From Janibacter alkaliphilus (GTDB taxonomy: Bacteria; Actinomycetota; Actinomycetes; Actinomycetales; Dermatophilaceae), in assembly GCF_013408565.1 (NCBI RefSeq), contig NZ_JACBZX010000001.1:3162001-3226000 (forward strand): a stretch of DNA of 64,000 nucleotides, read 5' to 3'. Position 1 is the first letter of the stretch; the number at the start of each line of letters is the position of its first letter. The notes under the pieces are model-generated. The model did no database searches. It was not told the DNA's origin and saw only the letters and a list, made by a program, of their open reading frames with translations. Positions 50,746 through 59,776 of the stretch are shown here, in pieces. Made by a program: the position numbers and the translations under genes.

Positions 50746-50801
50746 CACCTGACGACGAGAGCCGCCCCCGACATCTCGGGAGCGGCTCTCGTCGTCAGGT
50801 G
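50746..50801. terminator. bidirectional hairpin terminator
   Basis: A 20-bp perfect outer stem (arms 50746-50765 and 50782-50801) plus an inner CCCGA/TCGGG helix, between convergent valS and the sulfotransferase-like gene. One of the longest hairpins in the window. Confidence 0.88.
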
Positions 50802-50811
50802 ACAGCCAGGG

Positions 50812-52305
50812 TCAGCCGGCACTGACCTCGGCGGTCTCGAGGACCTCGCCGTCGGCGTCGAGGGCGCGGATCTCGGTGTACTCACCGAGGTCGGAGTCGG
50901 ACACCTCGAGCTCGGTCTCGAAGCCGTCGCGCTCGCCCTCGGCGACCACCTCGGCGCTCTCGGCGTCGCTGCCGCTGGCCACCTCCCACGAGGCGACCTC
51001 GGTGGCGCCGTTCCAGCTGGCGAAGACCGATCCGTCCTGGCGCACCGCCTTCGGCGGCTGGGTCGGCTGCCCGGTCCACTCCACGGCGTAGGCACGGTAG
51101 CTGGTGCCGCCGCCGAAGCTGGCGTCGTAGAGCAGCTCGCCGTCGGCGGTGTACTCCGAGTAGGCCGGGTGCTGGCCCCAGCCGATGACGACGTTGCCGT
51201 TCTCCAGCTCCTGCAGGTTGCCCTGGGTGTCGGCCTGGCGCTCGTCGTCGCTGGTGTACTCCGCGGCCATCTCGACGGTCATCGCCTCCTCGTCGACGTC
51301 CAGGCGCAGCCCGCGCGAGGTGTGGTCGGTCTCGTTGGCGTTGTCGAAGAGGGTCAGGGTGCCGTCCTCGGCGCGCTGCACGTCGTGCTGGAAGGCGAAG
51401 GTCGCCTCCTCCGGCACCTCGAAGTCGCTGCTCTCGCCGCCGAGGGTCCAGATGATCTCCTGCTTCTCGTGGTCGAGCTTGTAGAGCGCGCTGGTGTTGC
51501 GGGCCGAGATGAGCAGCTCACCGTCGTCGTCGAAGTTGATCGAGTTGATGTGGAAGTAGTCGTACGGCTTCTCCTCGGTGCCGCCGCCGTCCGGCATCTC
51601 GTACTGCGAGTCGGTCACCGGGACCTCGTCGAGGGAGCTCCACTCGAAGAGCACCTCCTCGGTCTCGAGGTCGATCTCCTGGATGACGGCCTCGTAGACC
51701 CAGCCCTGCTCCGGCCCGTCGACCTCGCTGAGGTCGGCCTCGGCCGGCACGTAGGCGGCCACCAGCAGGGTGCCGTCCTCGGTGATCCGGGTCTCGTGCA
51801 TGTCGGTCTGGTTGGTGTCGAGGTCGCCGGTCATGCCGAGGCGGGCGATCTCCTCGTAGCTCTCGTCGAGGATGACCATCTCGCCCTCGCCGACGCCGAC
51901 GACCGCCTGTCCCTCCCAGTAGGTGAGCACCGGCTCGCCCTCGTACTCCTGGACCTGCAGGTCGGCCTGGGTGCCCTCCGTGGCGTCCAGCACCCACACG
52001 GGCTCCCCGGCGGAGTCGACGAGCATCGAGCCGACCATCGAGGAGCCCTTGTCCTCGTCCTTGGGGCCGATCGCGGCGTAGGTGTCCTCCTCGCCGAGGA
52101 CGGCCCCCTCCTCGTCCGTGCGGACGTCGATCACCGGCGGGGAGAGCTCCGGCTCGGTGACGTACTCCCAGGACTCGGTCGGCGGGGTGGTCGAGCTCGA
52201 GGACGAACCGTCGGCCGGCTCTCCGCCGGAGTCGCTACCGGCGCACGCCGTGAGGCCGAGGGTGAGGGCAGCAGCGGCCGCGAGGGCCTTGGGGGGACGA
52301 GACAT
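50812..52305 (-). CDS. arylsulfotransferase-family lipoprotein
   Basis: 497 residues. The signal peptide ends in LTACAGS, a lipobox, followed by a Ser/Thr-rich linker. The rest is a beta-propeller typical of the ASST (Arylsulfotran_2) family: PVWVLDATEGTQADLQVQEYEGEPVLTYWEGQAVVG, TDMHETRITEDGTLLVAAY with its His, DYFHINSINFDDDGELLISARNTSALYKLD, WTLGG and FAFQHDVQRAEDGTLTLFDNAN. The protein is very acidic. Family members transfer sulfate between phenols, but most actinobacterial members are uncharacterised; catalysis is not certain. Confidence 0.85.
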   Translation of the reverse strand: MSRPPKALAAAAALTLGLTACAGSDSGGEPADGSSSSSTTPPTESWEYVTEPELSPPVIDVRTDEEGAVLGEEDTYAAIGPKDEDKGSSMVGSMLVDSAGEPVWVLDATEGTQADLQVQEYEGEPVLTYWEGQAVVGVGEGEMVILDESYEEIARLGMTGDLDTNQTDMHETRITEDGTLLVAAYVPAEADLSEVDGPEQGWVYEAVIQEIDLETEEVLFEWSSLDEVPVTDSQYEMPDGGGTEEKPYDYFHINSINFDDDGELLISARNTSALYKLDHEKQEIIWTLGGESSDFEVPEEATFAFQHDVQRAEDGTLTLFDNANETDHTSRGLRLDVDEEAMTVEMAAEYTSDDERQADTQGNLQELENGNVVIGWGQHPAYSEYTADGELLYDASFGGGTSYRAYAVEWTGQPTQPPKAVRQDGSVFASWNGATEVASWEVASGSDAESAEVVAEGERDGFETELEVSDSDLGEYTEIRALDADGEVLETAEVSAG

Positions 52306-52411
52306 GCGCTCCGGGTTTCCGTCGGGCCGCCGCCGGGTGCGCCGGTGACGACAGGGTAACAGTCCGGCCACGGTAGCGCCTCCGGCTGGGCATCCTGGCC
52401 ATTTCGGCCCG

Positions 52412-53122
52412 TCAGCGGCGGTGCAGCGCCTCTGGCGAGGGGTCCCGGGCGAGTCGCGGCAGCCGTACCCGCGCTCCGGCGCCCGCCCTGACGGCGCGGT
52501 GCCCGGTCGGTCGGACGAGGAACCAGGGCTGGTCCCAGCCGCCGAGGCGCAGCCGTGCCCCGGTGAGGTCGGGGCGACGCACCGGGCGCACCAGACCGGT
52601 CGCGGGCTCGTAGACCTCGACCCGCGAGCGCCCGTCGCCGGGCAGGACCAACGTGACGTGCCGCGGCAGCCAGCGGTCCCCGACGTAGAGCAGCGCCGGC
52701 TGGCCGTCGGCGACGAGCGTGACGAGACCGGCGAAGGCGGCGGCCAGCCCGGCCCGGTCGCGGTGGCGCAGCAGGTCGGTGGTGTACCGCGTACCGACCG
52801 CCGAGGCCCCGGACTCGAGCTCGGCCCTGGCTCCCCACGGCGGGGTGCCCAGCGCCCGGGGCCACGGCAGCCGGGCCCCCGTCGCCCCGAGGTGCCCGGC
52901 GGTGGTGCGGGCGTGCACGACCCCTTCGTAGGCGGCGAAGCGCTCGTCCCGGGTGGCTCCTTCGGCCCCCGGTACCGGGTGCCCCTCGCCGCGCTCGATC
53001 CAGGCGGCGAAGGGGACGTCAACGAGCATCCGGGCGACCGTGAGGCAGGCCGCCCCGCAGGTGACCTCCGACTGCTGGGTCGGCCCGTGGTCTCCTGCCC
53101 GCAGCCGGAAGCTCGCGCTCAC
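52412..53122 (-). CDS. possible C39-like cysteine peptidase fold protein
   Basis: 236 residues from the GTG at 53122. The N-terminal QQSEVTCGAACLTVARML places Cys22 at the start of a helix, as in papain/C39-like peptidases. His155 lies in LPRHVTLVLPGDG and the VEVYEPATG that follows would supply the third member (Glu172 in place of the usual Asp). A HRDRAGLAAAF-helix and LYVGDRWLPRHVTLV strand support the fold. No signal peptide and no transporter partner. Peptidase activity is a hypothesis from three well-placed residues. Confidence 0.6.
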   Translation of the reverse strand: MSASFRLRAGDHGPTQQSEVTCGAACLTVARMLVDVPFAAWIERGEGHPVPGAEGATRDERFAAYEGVVHARTTAGHLGATGARLPWPRALGTPPWGARAELESGASAVGTRYTTDLLRHRDRAGLAAAFAGLVTLVADGQPALLYVGDRWLPRHVTLVLPGDGRSRVEVYEPATGLVRPVRRPDLTGARLRLGGWDQPWFLVRPTGHRAVRAGAGARVRLPRLARDPSPEALHRR

Positions 53123-53235
53123 CCGGTCATCCTCGCCGCATCGGCGGCCCGGCGCCAGCGCGGGCGGACGCATCCGGTGCGTCCGCCCGCGGGCACCGCC
53201 TCGGTGCCGGTGGCGGCGTCGTCGCCCGCGCGCGA

Positions 53236-54054
53236 TCAGGCGACCGGGATCTGCACCTCGATCAGCCAGCCCGCGCCCTCGGCGTCCGGGTCGAACGGGG
53301 TGGCCAGGTAGACCTCCCGGTTGGTCCCGGCCGGGGTCAGCGAGCGCCGGGCCGCCTCCTCGGTGATCGCCTGCCAGATCTCGGGCAGGCCGGCGAGGTC
53401 GTCACCGGCGTAGCGCGCGGTGAGCGCACGGGGCGCGGACGGCAGCTCGCCTTCCTCGACCCCTTCGGGCACCGGGCCCGCGACCGGCGCGGCCGCGGTG
53501 ACGACGAGGCTCTCGTCGTCCTCGCCCCCGGTGTAGGTGGCCAGACCCGGACCCGCCTGCGCCGCACCGGCGTCGGCGAGCGCCGCGGTGAGCTGCTGGA
53601 AGAGCGGGCCGACGGACGGTCCCGCCTCGCTCATCTCGGTGACCGTCGTCGACAGCTGGGCGACGCTGACCGCCGGCAGCTCGGTCTCGGTGATGGTGAT
53701 CGTGGACATCGTGGACTTCCTCTCGATCAGTCGGAGGCTCGCCTCGACCTGCGCCAGCCGCTGCTCGTCGACCGCGATCTGCTCCCGCAGGTCCCGCCGA
53801 CGCTGCCGCAGCAGCTCGGCGATCTCCACGGACCCGTCCGGGGCGTCCAGCAGCCGCCCGACCTCCTCGAGCGAGAAGCCGAGGTCCTTCAGCGCGACCA
53901 GGCGGTTGGCCCGGTCGAGCTGGTCGGCGGCGTAGGAGCGGTACCCGGAGCTGGGATCGACGTGCGCCGGCACGAGCAGGCCGAGCCGGTCGTAGTGGCG
54001 GAGCATCCGCACCGACACCCCGACCAGCCTGGCGAACTCTCCGATGCTCAACAT
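53236..54054 (-). CDS. MerR-family regulator with GyrI-like effector domain
   Basis: 272 residues. The N-terminal winged helix (SIGEFARLVGVSVRMLRHYDRLGLLVPAHVDPSSGYRSYAADQLDRANRLVALKDLGFSLEEVGRLL) and a coiled coil at about 80-115 (RQRRRDLREQIAVDEQRLAQVEASLRLIE) are followed by a C-terminal GyrI/BmrR-like small-molecule-binding domain. No cysteine set for metal, so it is a drug- or metabolite-sensing type. Its own promoter has the classic MerR 19-bp spacer with a dyad, so it likely autoregulates. No transporter lies next to it, so its targets may be elsewhere. Confidence 0.92.
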   Translation of the reverse strand: MLSIGEFARLVGVSVRMLRHYDRLGLLVPAHVDPSSGYRSYAADQLDRANRLVALKDLGFSLEEVGRLLDAPDGSVEIAELLRQRRRDLREQIAVDEQRLAQVEASLRLIERKSTMSTITITETELPAVSVAQLSTTVTEMSEAGPSVGPLFQQLTAALADAGAAQAGPGLATYTGGEDDESLVVTAAAPVAGPVPEGVEEGELPSAPRALTARYAGDDLAGLPEIWQAITEEAARRSLTPAGTNREVYLATPFDPDAEGAGWLIEVQIPVA

Positions 54055-54063
54055 GACGAGATC

Positions 54064-54094
54064 ACTCCACCGGCTGACACGGTGTCAGGGTCAA
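54064..54094 (-). promoter_or_regulatory. MerR-type promoter with 19-bp spacer and dyad
   Basis: On the minus strand, -35 TTGACC (54094-54089), then a 19-bp spacer with the perfect dyad CTGACACCGTGTCAG (54088-54074), then -10 TGGAGT (54069-54064), 9 nt before the ATG. This is the canonical MerR-activated layout and is expected to be autoregulated. Confidence 0.75.
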
Positions 54095-54124
54095 GCGCCG
54101 TCGCGGCCGATGTCCGGCACCGGG

Positions 54125-55405
54125 TCAGGCGGAGCGCTTCTGCTTGCGCTTCGGGGACTCCTCGTGCCGCACGATCGTCGGCAGCACGTTGTCCATGACG
54201 ACCTCGCGGTTGATGACGACCTGCTTGATGCCCTCGTCGCTGGGGACGTCGAACATCACCGGCAGCAGCACCTCCTCGAGGATCGCCCGCAGGCCACGGG
54301 CACCGGTGCCGCGGGCCAGCGCCTGGTCGGCGATGGCCTCGACCGCGTCCTCGGTGAACTCGAGCTCGACGCCGTCGATCTCGAACATCTTGCGGTACTG
54401 CTTGACCAGCGCGTTGCGCGGCTCGGTGAGGATCTGCACCAGCGCGGCCTGGTCCAGCGGGGCGACGGTGGTGATGACCGGCAGGCGCCCGATGAACTCG
54501 GGGATGATCCCGAACTTCATGAGGTCCTCGGGCATGACGTCGGTGATCATCTCGGAGACGTCGCCGGGCGAGTGCAGCTCGGAGCCGAAGCCGAGCCCCT
54601 TCTTGCCACGGCGGCCCTCGATGATCTTCTCCAGCCCGGCGAAGGCGCCGCCGAGGATGAAGAGGACGTTGGTGGTGTCGATCTGGATGAACTCCTGGTG
54701 CGGGTGCTTGCGCCCGCCCTGCGGTGGCACCGAGGCGGCGGTGCCCTCGAGGATCTTCAGCAGGGCCTGCTGCACCCCTTCGCCGGAGACGTCCCGGGTG
54801 ATCGACGGGTTCTCCGACTTCCGGGCGATCTTGTCGACCTCGTCGATGTAGATGATCCCCTGCTCGGCCTTCTTGACGTCGTAGTCGGCGGCCTGGATGA
54901 GCTTGAGCAGGATGTTCTCGACGTCCTCCCCGACGTAGCCGGCCTCGGTCAGGGCGGTGGCGTCGGCGATGGCGAAGGGGACGTTGAGCATCCGGGCGAG
55001 GGTCTGGGCGAGATAGGTCTTGCCGCAGCCGGTGGGCCCGATGAGCATGATGTTGGACTTGGCGATGTCGACGTGGTCGTCGTCGCGCTTGGCGGCGGCA
55101 CCGGTGGCCCCGGCCTGGATCCGCTTGTAGTGGTTGTAGACGGCGACGGCCAGCGCCTTCTTCGCCTTCTCCTGGCCGATGATGTAGGTCTCGAGGAAGT
55201 CGAAGATCTCGCGCGGCTTGGGCAGCTCGTCGAGGCCGAGCTCGGAGGAGTCGGCGAGCTCCTCCTCGATGATCTCGTTGCAGAGGTCGATGCACTCGTC
55301 GCAGATGTACACCCCCGGGCCTGCGATGAGCTTCTTGACCTGCTTCTGCGACTTGCCGCAGAAGGAGCACTTGAGCAGGTCGCCGCTCTCGCCGACTCGT
55401 GCCAC
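54125..55405 (-). CDS. clpX: ATP-dependent Clp protease ATP-binding subunit ClpX
   Basis: 426 residues. AAA+ unfoldase that feeds the ClpP1P2 peptidase encoded upstream. Zinc-binding domain: Cys13, Cys16 (CSFC), Cys35, Cys38 (CDEC). Walker [21 protein letters not shown] near residue 118, Walker [17 protein letters not shown], the pore loop GYVGEDVE near 155, and the ClpP-docking loop IGF is replaced by IGR in [10 protein letters not shown]. The GTG at 55405 has GAGAGGA 6 nt upstream. About 400 bp of repeat-rich DNA separate it from clpP2. Confidence 0.98.
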   Translation of the reverse strand: MARVGESGDLLKCSFCGKSQKQVKKLIAGPGVYICDECIDLCNEIIEEELADSSELGLDELPKPREIFDFLETYIIGQEKAKKALAVAVYNHYKRIQAGATGAAAKRDDDHVDIAKSNIMLIGPTGCGKTYLAQTLARMLNVPFAIADATALTEAGYVGEDVENILLKLIQAADYDVKKAEQGIIYIDEVDKIARKSENPSITRDVSGEGVQQALLKILEGTAASVPPQGGRKHPHQEFIQIDTTNVLFILGGAFAGLEKIIEGRRGKKGLGFGSELHSPGDVSEMITDVMPEDLMKFGIIPEFIGRLPVITTVAPLDQAALVQILTEPRNALVKQYRKMFEIDGVELEFTEDAVEAIADQALARGTGARGLRAILEEVLLPVMFDVPSDEGIKQVVINREVVMDNVLPTIVRHEESPKRKQKRSA

Positions 55406-55544
55406 TGCCAGTCCTCTCGCCGTCGTCCGTGGGGGCCCGGATGACCTCCGGGAGCGTCGCCGACGTTACCCGCCGGGCTCCGCCGCCGCTCTCATTGGAC
55501 ACCCCGCCGGGCGGGCGCGTCGCGCCTGTCCGCTGTCAGCGCAA

Positions 55545-55576
55545 CCCCCTTCCCCCTCCCCTGACCCCACCCTCCC
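55545..55576 (-). other. putative G-quadruplex tract upstream of clpX
   Basis: Plus strand has C5-TT-C5-T-C4-TGA-C4-A-C3-T-C3, so the minus (clpX sense) strand carries four runs of at least four G with loops of 1-3 nt. It lies 140-170 bp upstream of the clpX start. Confidence 0.6.
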
Positions 55577-55592
55577 GACTCCACCCCTTCGA

Positions 55593-55663
55593 CCCAACTG
55601 CCTAGGCAACCGTGTTCGCTCAGCCTGCAAGCTGAGCGGATGGGACTTGCCTAGGCAGTTGGG
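55593..55663. repeat. CCTAGG inverted-repeat element, copy D
   Basis: Terminal arms CCCAACTGCCTAGGCAA (55593-55609) and their complement (55647-55663) are 17-bp perfect inverted repeats. Between them CGCTCAGC-N6-GCTGAGCG forms a second hairpin. A degenerate copy is at 59663-59733. Confidence 0.85.
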
Positions 55664-55743
55664 GATAGAGGGGACAGACAGGAGTGGAGTCGACGGGGTG
55701 GGACGACGGGGCGGACCGCCGGGGGCGGACCGCCGGGGCGCAG

Positions 55744-55782
55744 CACGACGGCCACCACCCGGATCGGGTGGTGGCCGTCGTG
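55744..55782 (-). terminator. hairpin terminator after clpP2
   Basis: A 17-bp perfect stem (arms 55744-55760 and 55766-55782) with a GGATC loop, 27 bp after the clpP2 stop. Confidence 0.85.
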
Positions 55783-55808
55783 GAGCCGGTCGGTGCCGGC
55801 GCGCCCGG

Positions 55809-56483
55809 TCAGTCCTCGGCGGACGCCTTGCGCGGGGTCAGCACCTCGTCGATGAGGCCGTACTCCTTGGCCTCCTCGGCGCCGAGGATCTTGTCGCGCT
55901 CGATGTCGGAGCGGACCTCCTCGGCGGTCTTGCCGGAGTGCTTCGCCCAGGCCTCCTCGAGCCAGGTGCGCATCCGCAGCACCTCGTTGGCCTGGATCTC
56001 GATGTCGCTGGCCTGGCCGTAGTCGCCGCCGGCCAGCGCCGGCTGGTGGATGAGGATGCGGCTGTTCGGCAGCGCGAAGCGCTTGCCCGGGGTGCCCGCT
56101 GCCAGCAGCACGGCCGCGGCGGAGGCGGCCTGGCCGATGACGAAGGTCTGGATGTCCGGGCGGATGTACTGCATCGTGTCGTAGATCGCCGTCATCGCGG
56201 TGAAGGAGCCGCCGGGGCTGTTGATGTACATGAGGATGTCGCGCTCCGGCTCCTGCGACTCCAGCACCAGCAGCTGGGCGATGATGTCGTCGGCGGAGGC
56301 GTCGTCCACCTGCACCCCGAGGAAGATGATCCGGTCCTCGAAGAGCTTGGTGTAGGGGTCCATCCGCTTCATGCCGTACGAGGTGCGCTCCTCGAAGTTC
56401 GGCAGGATGTAGCGGCTGGAGGGCCCGGGACGCATCGGGGCGTCGCCCGGCATGTGGGTGCGCGCCTGGGGGTCGAGGTTCAT
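55809..56483 (-). CDS. clpP2: ATP-dependent Clp protease proteolytic subunit ClpP2
   Basis: 224 residues. Serine peptidase ring that forms a heteromer with ClpP1. The nucleophile is Ser121 in GQAASAAAVLLAAG and the catalytic His is His146 in RILIHQPALAGGDYGQASDI. The N-terminus (about 30 residues before YILPNFEERTSYG) is typical of the actinobacterial ClpP2 propeptide. AGGAGA precedes the ATG at 56483 by 5 nt. It follows clpP1 by 28 bp; the two are co-transcribed and their products are co-assembled. Confidence 0.97.
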   Translation of the reverse strand: MNLDPQARTHMPGDAPMRPGPSSRYILPNFEERTSYGMKRMDPYTKLFEDRIIFLGVQVDDASADDIIAQLLVLESQEPERDILMYINSPGGSFTAMTAIYDTMQYIRPDIQTFVIGQAASAAAVLLAAGTPGKRFALPNSRILIHQPALAGGDYGQASDIEIQANEVLRMRTWLEEAWAKHSGKTAEEVRSDIERDKILGAEEAKEYGLIDEVLTPRKASAED

Positions 56484-56511
56484 GTGTCTCTCCTGACGTT
56501 CTGCGGGCCGC

Positions 56512-57162
56512 TCAGGCCTGGTCGTCCGTGACCGGGTTGCCGTCGGAGGCACCCGATCCCCCGGTCTGGCTGGCGCTCTCGAAGACGTGGTCGACGAAGC
56601 CGTACTCCTTGGCCTCCTGGGCGCTGAACCAGCGGTCCCGGTCGGAGTCCTTGGTGATCTGCTCGACGCTCTGGCCGGTGTGCTCGGCGATGAGCTCGGC
56701 CATCTGGGTCTTGACGTAGAGCATCTGCTCGGCCTGGATCTTGATGTCCGAGGCGGTGCCGCCGATGCCGCCGGAGGGCTGGTGCATCATCACCCGCGCG
56801 TGCGGGGTGGCGTAGCGCTTGCCCTGGGTGCCGGCCGACAGCAGGAACTGGCCCATCGACGCGGCCAGGCCCATGGCCACCGTGGCGACGTCGTTGGGGA
56901 TCCACTTCATGGTGTCGAAGATCGCCATGCCCGCGGAGATCGAGCCGCCGGGGCTGTTGATGTAGAGCCAGATGTCCTTCTCGGGGTCCTCGGCGGCGAG
57001 CAGAAGCATCTGGGCGGCGATGGCGTTGGCGTTGTCGTCACGCACGTCCGAGCCGAGGAAGATGATCCGCTCCTTGAGGAGCCGCTGGTAGATGTGGTCG
57101 TCGAGCCCCGGCCCGCCCTGGGGTCCGGCGGCGACGATGTCGCTGCTGTTGCTCACGCTCAC
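56512..57162 (-). CDS. clpP1: ATP-dependent Clp protease proteolytic subunit ClpP1
   Basis: 216 residues. Catalytic Ser102 in [15 protein letters not shown], His127 in [18 protein letters not shown] and Asp176 in [21 protein letters not shown]. The oxyanion strand [18 protein letters not shown] is intact. Start GTG at 57162 or 57156; a GAGAGCGA stretch upstream is a weak ribosome site for either. Actinobacteria need both ClpP paralogues for an active peptidase, and both are complete here. Confidence 0.97.
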   Translation of the reverse strand: MSVSNSSDIVAAGPQGGPGLDDHIYQRLLKERIIFLGSDVRDDNANAIAAQMLLLAAEDPEKDIWLYINSPGGSISAGMAIFDTMKWIPNDVATVAMGLAASMGQFLLSAGTQGKRYATPHARVMMHQPSGGIGGTASDIKIQAEQMLYVKTQMAELIAEHTGQSVEQITKDSDRDRWFSAQEAKEYGFVDHVFESASQTGGSGASDGNPVTDDQA

Positions 57163-57289
57163 TCGCTCTCGTGGTCGTCACGCGTCGAAGTCCTCGCGCG
57201 TCGTGGTCCGTCGACAAACCTAACGCCCGGGTCGGACGCCGCACTCCCGGCCCCGGGTGATGTTCGCCGTGGGCGGAAGGGCGCCGGGC

Positions 57290-59599
57290 TCACCCCTTCG
57301 GCGCGGTGACCAGCAGCGCCAGCCCGGCGTGCGGGCCGAGCTCGACGTGGAAGCCGTGCAGCTGGTCCACCTCGCCGACGATGCTGCCGTCGCCCATGTC
57401 CATCAGCCGCGACCCCGGCGCGAGGTGCTCGCTGATCACGGTGCCGGCGATCAGCTCGGTGGAGAAGTTGAGCACGGTCACCTGCCCCTGACCCTCGATC
57501 TGGTCGTAGTCGTGGACCATGACGAGCATCGCCGAGTGTGAGACGTCCGGGATGTCCACCTGCGAGGTCGTCGCCAGCGCGAAGTAGCCACGCAGGTGGA
57601 GGATCTCGCGCAGCCGGTTGGCGAAGGAGCGCGGGTCCTCCAGCTGCTCCGGCAGCGGCCCGTAGAGCACCTGGCCGCGCGGCATGCCCGAGGACGAGCC
57701 GCGCCCCTCCTCACCGGTGCCCATGAGGTCGTAGGCGGCGCGGTGGATCCACCGGGTGTCGCCACCGTCGAGCAGCGGGGCGATCGCCGGGTGGTCCCCG
57801 GGCAGCGGCATGGCGCCGACGAGGTCCCACCCGGAGAGCGCGAAGACTCCCGGCTGGAGCGCGTTGAACATCGCCAGCAGCAGGTGCGCCCGACGCACCT
57901 GCTCGACCTGCTCCTCGTCCATCACCGCCGGGTCGCTGATCCCGAGGGAGGCGGCGATCACCGATGCCGTGGTCGAGGCGATGCCGTTGGTGGTGAAGAC
58001 CCGGTTGTAGGGGGCGTGCTCGCCGGTGAGCGCGGCGGTGAGGTCGGCGCGGACGATCTCGGCCAGCTGCTCGCCGGTGACCTCCTCGCCGCGGAAGGTG
58101 TAGATCTCGTCGCGGTGCTCGCTGGCGAAGTGCACCAGCTCGTAGGTCATCTCGTCGTGGTTCTGCAGGGCGTGCACCAGCTGCACCGCGTCCACCCCCT
58201 GCGCGTGCGCCTCGCGCAGCGTCAGCCGCAGGAACTCGGTGTCCCCGGTGGCGATCGCGTGGTGGTAGGCGGGGCGGTTGACGAAGTCGTAGGACAGGTC
58301 GGCACCCGCCTCGGAGGTGGCCCGGATGTCGTCGATGGAGAGGTTGAGCTCCTGGAAGGTGAAGCCGCCGACCTTGCGCACCATCGAGCCGATGAGCTGG
58401 TTCGCCGCCTCGCTGAGCGGGTGCCCCTCGGACCAGGCCGGGTCGTCCTCGTGGCTGCGCTCCACCCCGAGGAAGCCGTTGGCGTCCAGCCGCAGCCCCC
58501 CGGAGCCGAGGTCGCCGAGGCTGTGCAGCGCGTCACCGATGACCAGCCGCATCCCCGCGAAGGTGGGGTCGAGCCAGTTGATCGACGGCTGGCCCTCCTT
58601 GAAGTAGTGCAGGTAGACCCAGCGGCGGGTCACCCCGTCGGGCCCGGTGACCGGGGCGGTGACCGACCAGTTGGTGTCCTTGACCCCGGGCACGTAGAAG
58701 ATGACCCGCTGCATCCGCCCGACGATGTGCCCGGCCTCGGCCAGCGCCCGCTCGGACTCCTCGTCGAGGTTGACCGAGTCGCGGCCCTCGGGGACCTCCG
58801 GCAGCAGGTGCCAGTCCTCGGGCGGGATCGCCACCATGCTGTAGATGCCCGGGTAGTCGCCCACGCCCATCTCGGCGAGGCGGAAGTCCGCCCCCTTCCC
58901 GGTGTGACCGGGGACGATGTCGTCGATGACGGTGCCGTCGTGCTCGCCGGCCACGTGGCACATCGCGCGGTAGTCCTCCTCGGTGCCGAAGAGGTCGTCG
59001 ATGTGGGTGCTGATCCGGTCGAAGTGGCCGTCGATGCTCGGCGTCGGGTTCCACCCGGTCAGGCCGCCGGCGCGCTTGACCGGTCCGGTGTGCACCCCCT
59101 GGATGCCGATGCGCTGGAAGATCTCCCACAGCTCGGGGTCGCCCAGCGAGGCGAGGAAGGACTCCCCCGGCCGGGTGATCATCGAGATCGGGTAGGCGGT
59201 GAACCACACCGAGGCGGTGGCCACCGCGTTGCGCGGGTCAGGGGTGGCGTAGGGGTTCTGCCACATCGAGCCACGGCCGGTGAACTGGGCGGCGATGTCC
59301 TTGGCGTCCTGCAGCATCGACTGCCCCTGCAGCCAGGCGACGTAGACCGGGTTGGAGCCGACCGGCTCGCCGGAGCGCATCTGCGCCATCGACGGGGCGC
59401 CCTGCGGGCGCAGCCGGGCCCTGGGGCGCAGCGCGCGGGGCCTGGCGGGGAAGAAGACCTGGGCGAAGCTGGGCTCGGCGTGGTCGCTCTCGGGCACGTC
59501 GACGCCGGTCGCCGGCGCCTGCGACCCCTCAGTGTCCACGGATGTGTCGGTGGCGTCGGGGGCGTCGGCCGCCGCGGCGGTCTCGGGTCCGTCGGTCAT
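57290..59599 (-). CDS. GH13-family (trehalose-synthase-like) glycosidase
   Basis: 769 residues with an acidic, Ala/Asp-rich N-terminal extension of about 45 residues. GH13 catalytic signatures: [14 protein letters not shown] (conserved region I) near 226, the nucleophile Asp372 in [14 protein letters not shown] (region II), the acid/base Glu417 in [13 protein letters not shown] (region III) and [13 protein letters not shown] with His481-Asp482 (region IV). Overall resemblance is to trehalose-synthase-like enzymes that interconvert maltose and trehalose, but substrate specificity is not certain. ATG at 59599, 7 nt after TAGGCT. No treY/treZ or glgE neighbours. Confidence 0.85.
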   Translation of the reverse strand: MTDGPETAAAADAPDATDTSVDTEGSQAPATGVDVPESDHAEPSFAQVFFPARPRALRPRARLRPQGAPSMAQMRSGEPVGSNPVYVAWLQGQSMLQDAKDIAAQFTGRGSMWQNPYATPDPRNAVATASVWFTAYPISMITRPGESFLASLGDPELWEIFQRIGIQGVHTGPVKRAGGLTGWNPTPSIDGHFDRISTHIDDLFGTEEDYRAMCHVAGEHDGTVIDDIVPGHTGKGADFRLAEMGVGDYPGIYSMVAIPPEDWHLLPEVPEGRDSVNLDEESERALAEAGHIVGRMQRVIFYVPGVKDTNWSVTAPVTGPDGVTRRWVYLHYFKEGQPSINWLDPTFAGMRLVIGDALHSLGDLGSGGLRLDANGFLGVERSHEDDPAWSEGHPLSEAANQLIGSMVRKVGGFTFQELNLSIDDIRATSEAGADLSYDFVNRPAYHHAIATGDTEFLRLTLREAHAQGVDAVQLVHALQNHDEMTYELVHFASEHRDEIYTFRGEEVTGEQLAEIVRADLTAALTGEHAPYNRVFTTNGIASTTASVIAASLGISDPAVMDEEQVEQVRRAHLLLAMFNALQPGVFALSGWDLVGAMPLPGDHPAIAPLLDGGDTRWIHRAAYDLMGTGEEGRGSSSGMPRGQVLYGPLPEQLEDPRSFANRLREILHLRGYFALATTSQVDIPDVSHSAMLVMVHDYDQIEGQGQVTVLNFSTELIAGTVISEHLAPGSRLMDMGDGSIVGEVDQLHGFHVELGPHAGLALLVTAPKG

Positions 59600-59606
59600 G
59601 CGCACC

Positions 59607-59612
59607 AGCCTA
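59607..59612 (-). promoter_or_regulatory. -10 box of leaderless GH13 gene
   Basis: TAGGCT, then GGTGCGC and the ATG at 59599. Confidence 0.5.
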
Positions 59613-59662
59613 AGAGCCGTGATGTGACTCACCGCACGGTGCCCGGCCCGGCGGTATCCGCG

Positions 59663-59733
59663 CCATCCGCTCACCTTCGCCCCATCCGCTCGGGTTGCAG
59701 GCTGAGGGGATGCAAGAGCCTAGGGAGTTGGGG
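59663..59733. repeat. degenerate CCTAGG element, copy E
   Basis: Contains CGCTCGGGTTGCAGGCTGAG, then GGATG, CCTAGG and AGTTGGGG, in the same order as in copy D at 55617-55664 with scattered changes. CCATCCGCTC occurs twice (59663-59672 and 59682-59691). Confidence 0.65.
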
Positions 59734-59776
59734 TACTGGGGGGCGCGGGGGTGGGGGGCGCGGGGTGGGGGGTGGG
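59730..59776 (+). other. long G-run tract (G-quadruplex motif)
   Basis: Seven or more runs of 3-6 G with 1-4 nt loops (G4 TACT G6 CGC G5 T G6 CGC G4 T G6 T G3) directly after copy E and ending at the response-regulator stop. The tract is on the template strand of both flanking genes. Confidence 0.7.

Larger units (their letters stand above)
55406..55808. other. gene-free spacer between clpX and clpP2
   Basis: 403 bp with no plausible gene. From the clpX side it contains a C-run tract (55545-55576) that on the clpX coding strand is a strong G-quadruplex motif, the CCTAGG inverted-repeat element (55593-55663), and the clpP2 terminator hairpin (55744-55782). The clpX promoter must lie between about 55420 and 55500, but I cannot place it. 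Confidence 0.8.

Noticed and set aside
47970..51095. Minus-strand open frame opposite valS
   Set aside because: Crosses a strong bidirectional terminator and the end of another gene, and encodes repetitive Gly/Val/Asp sequence.
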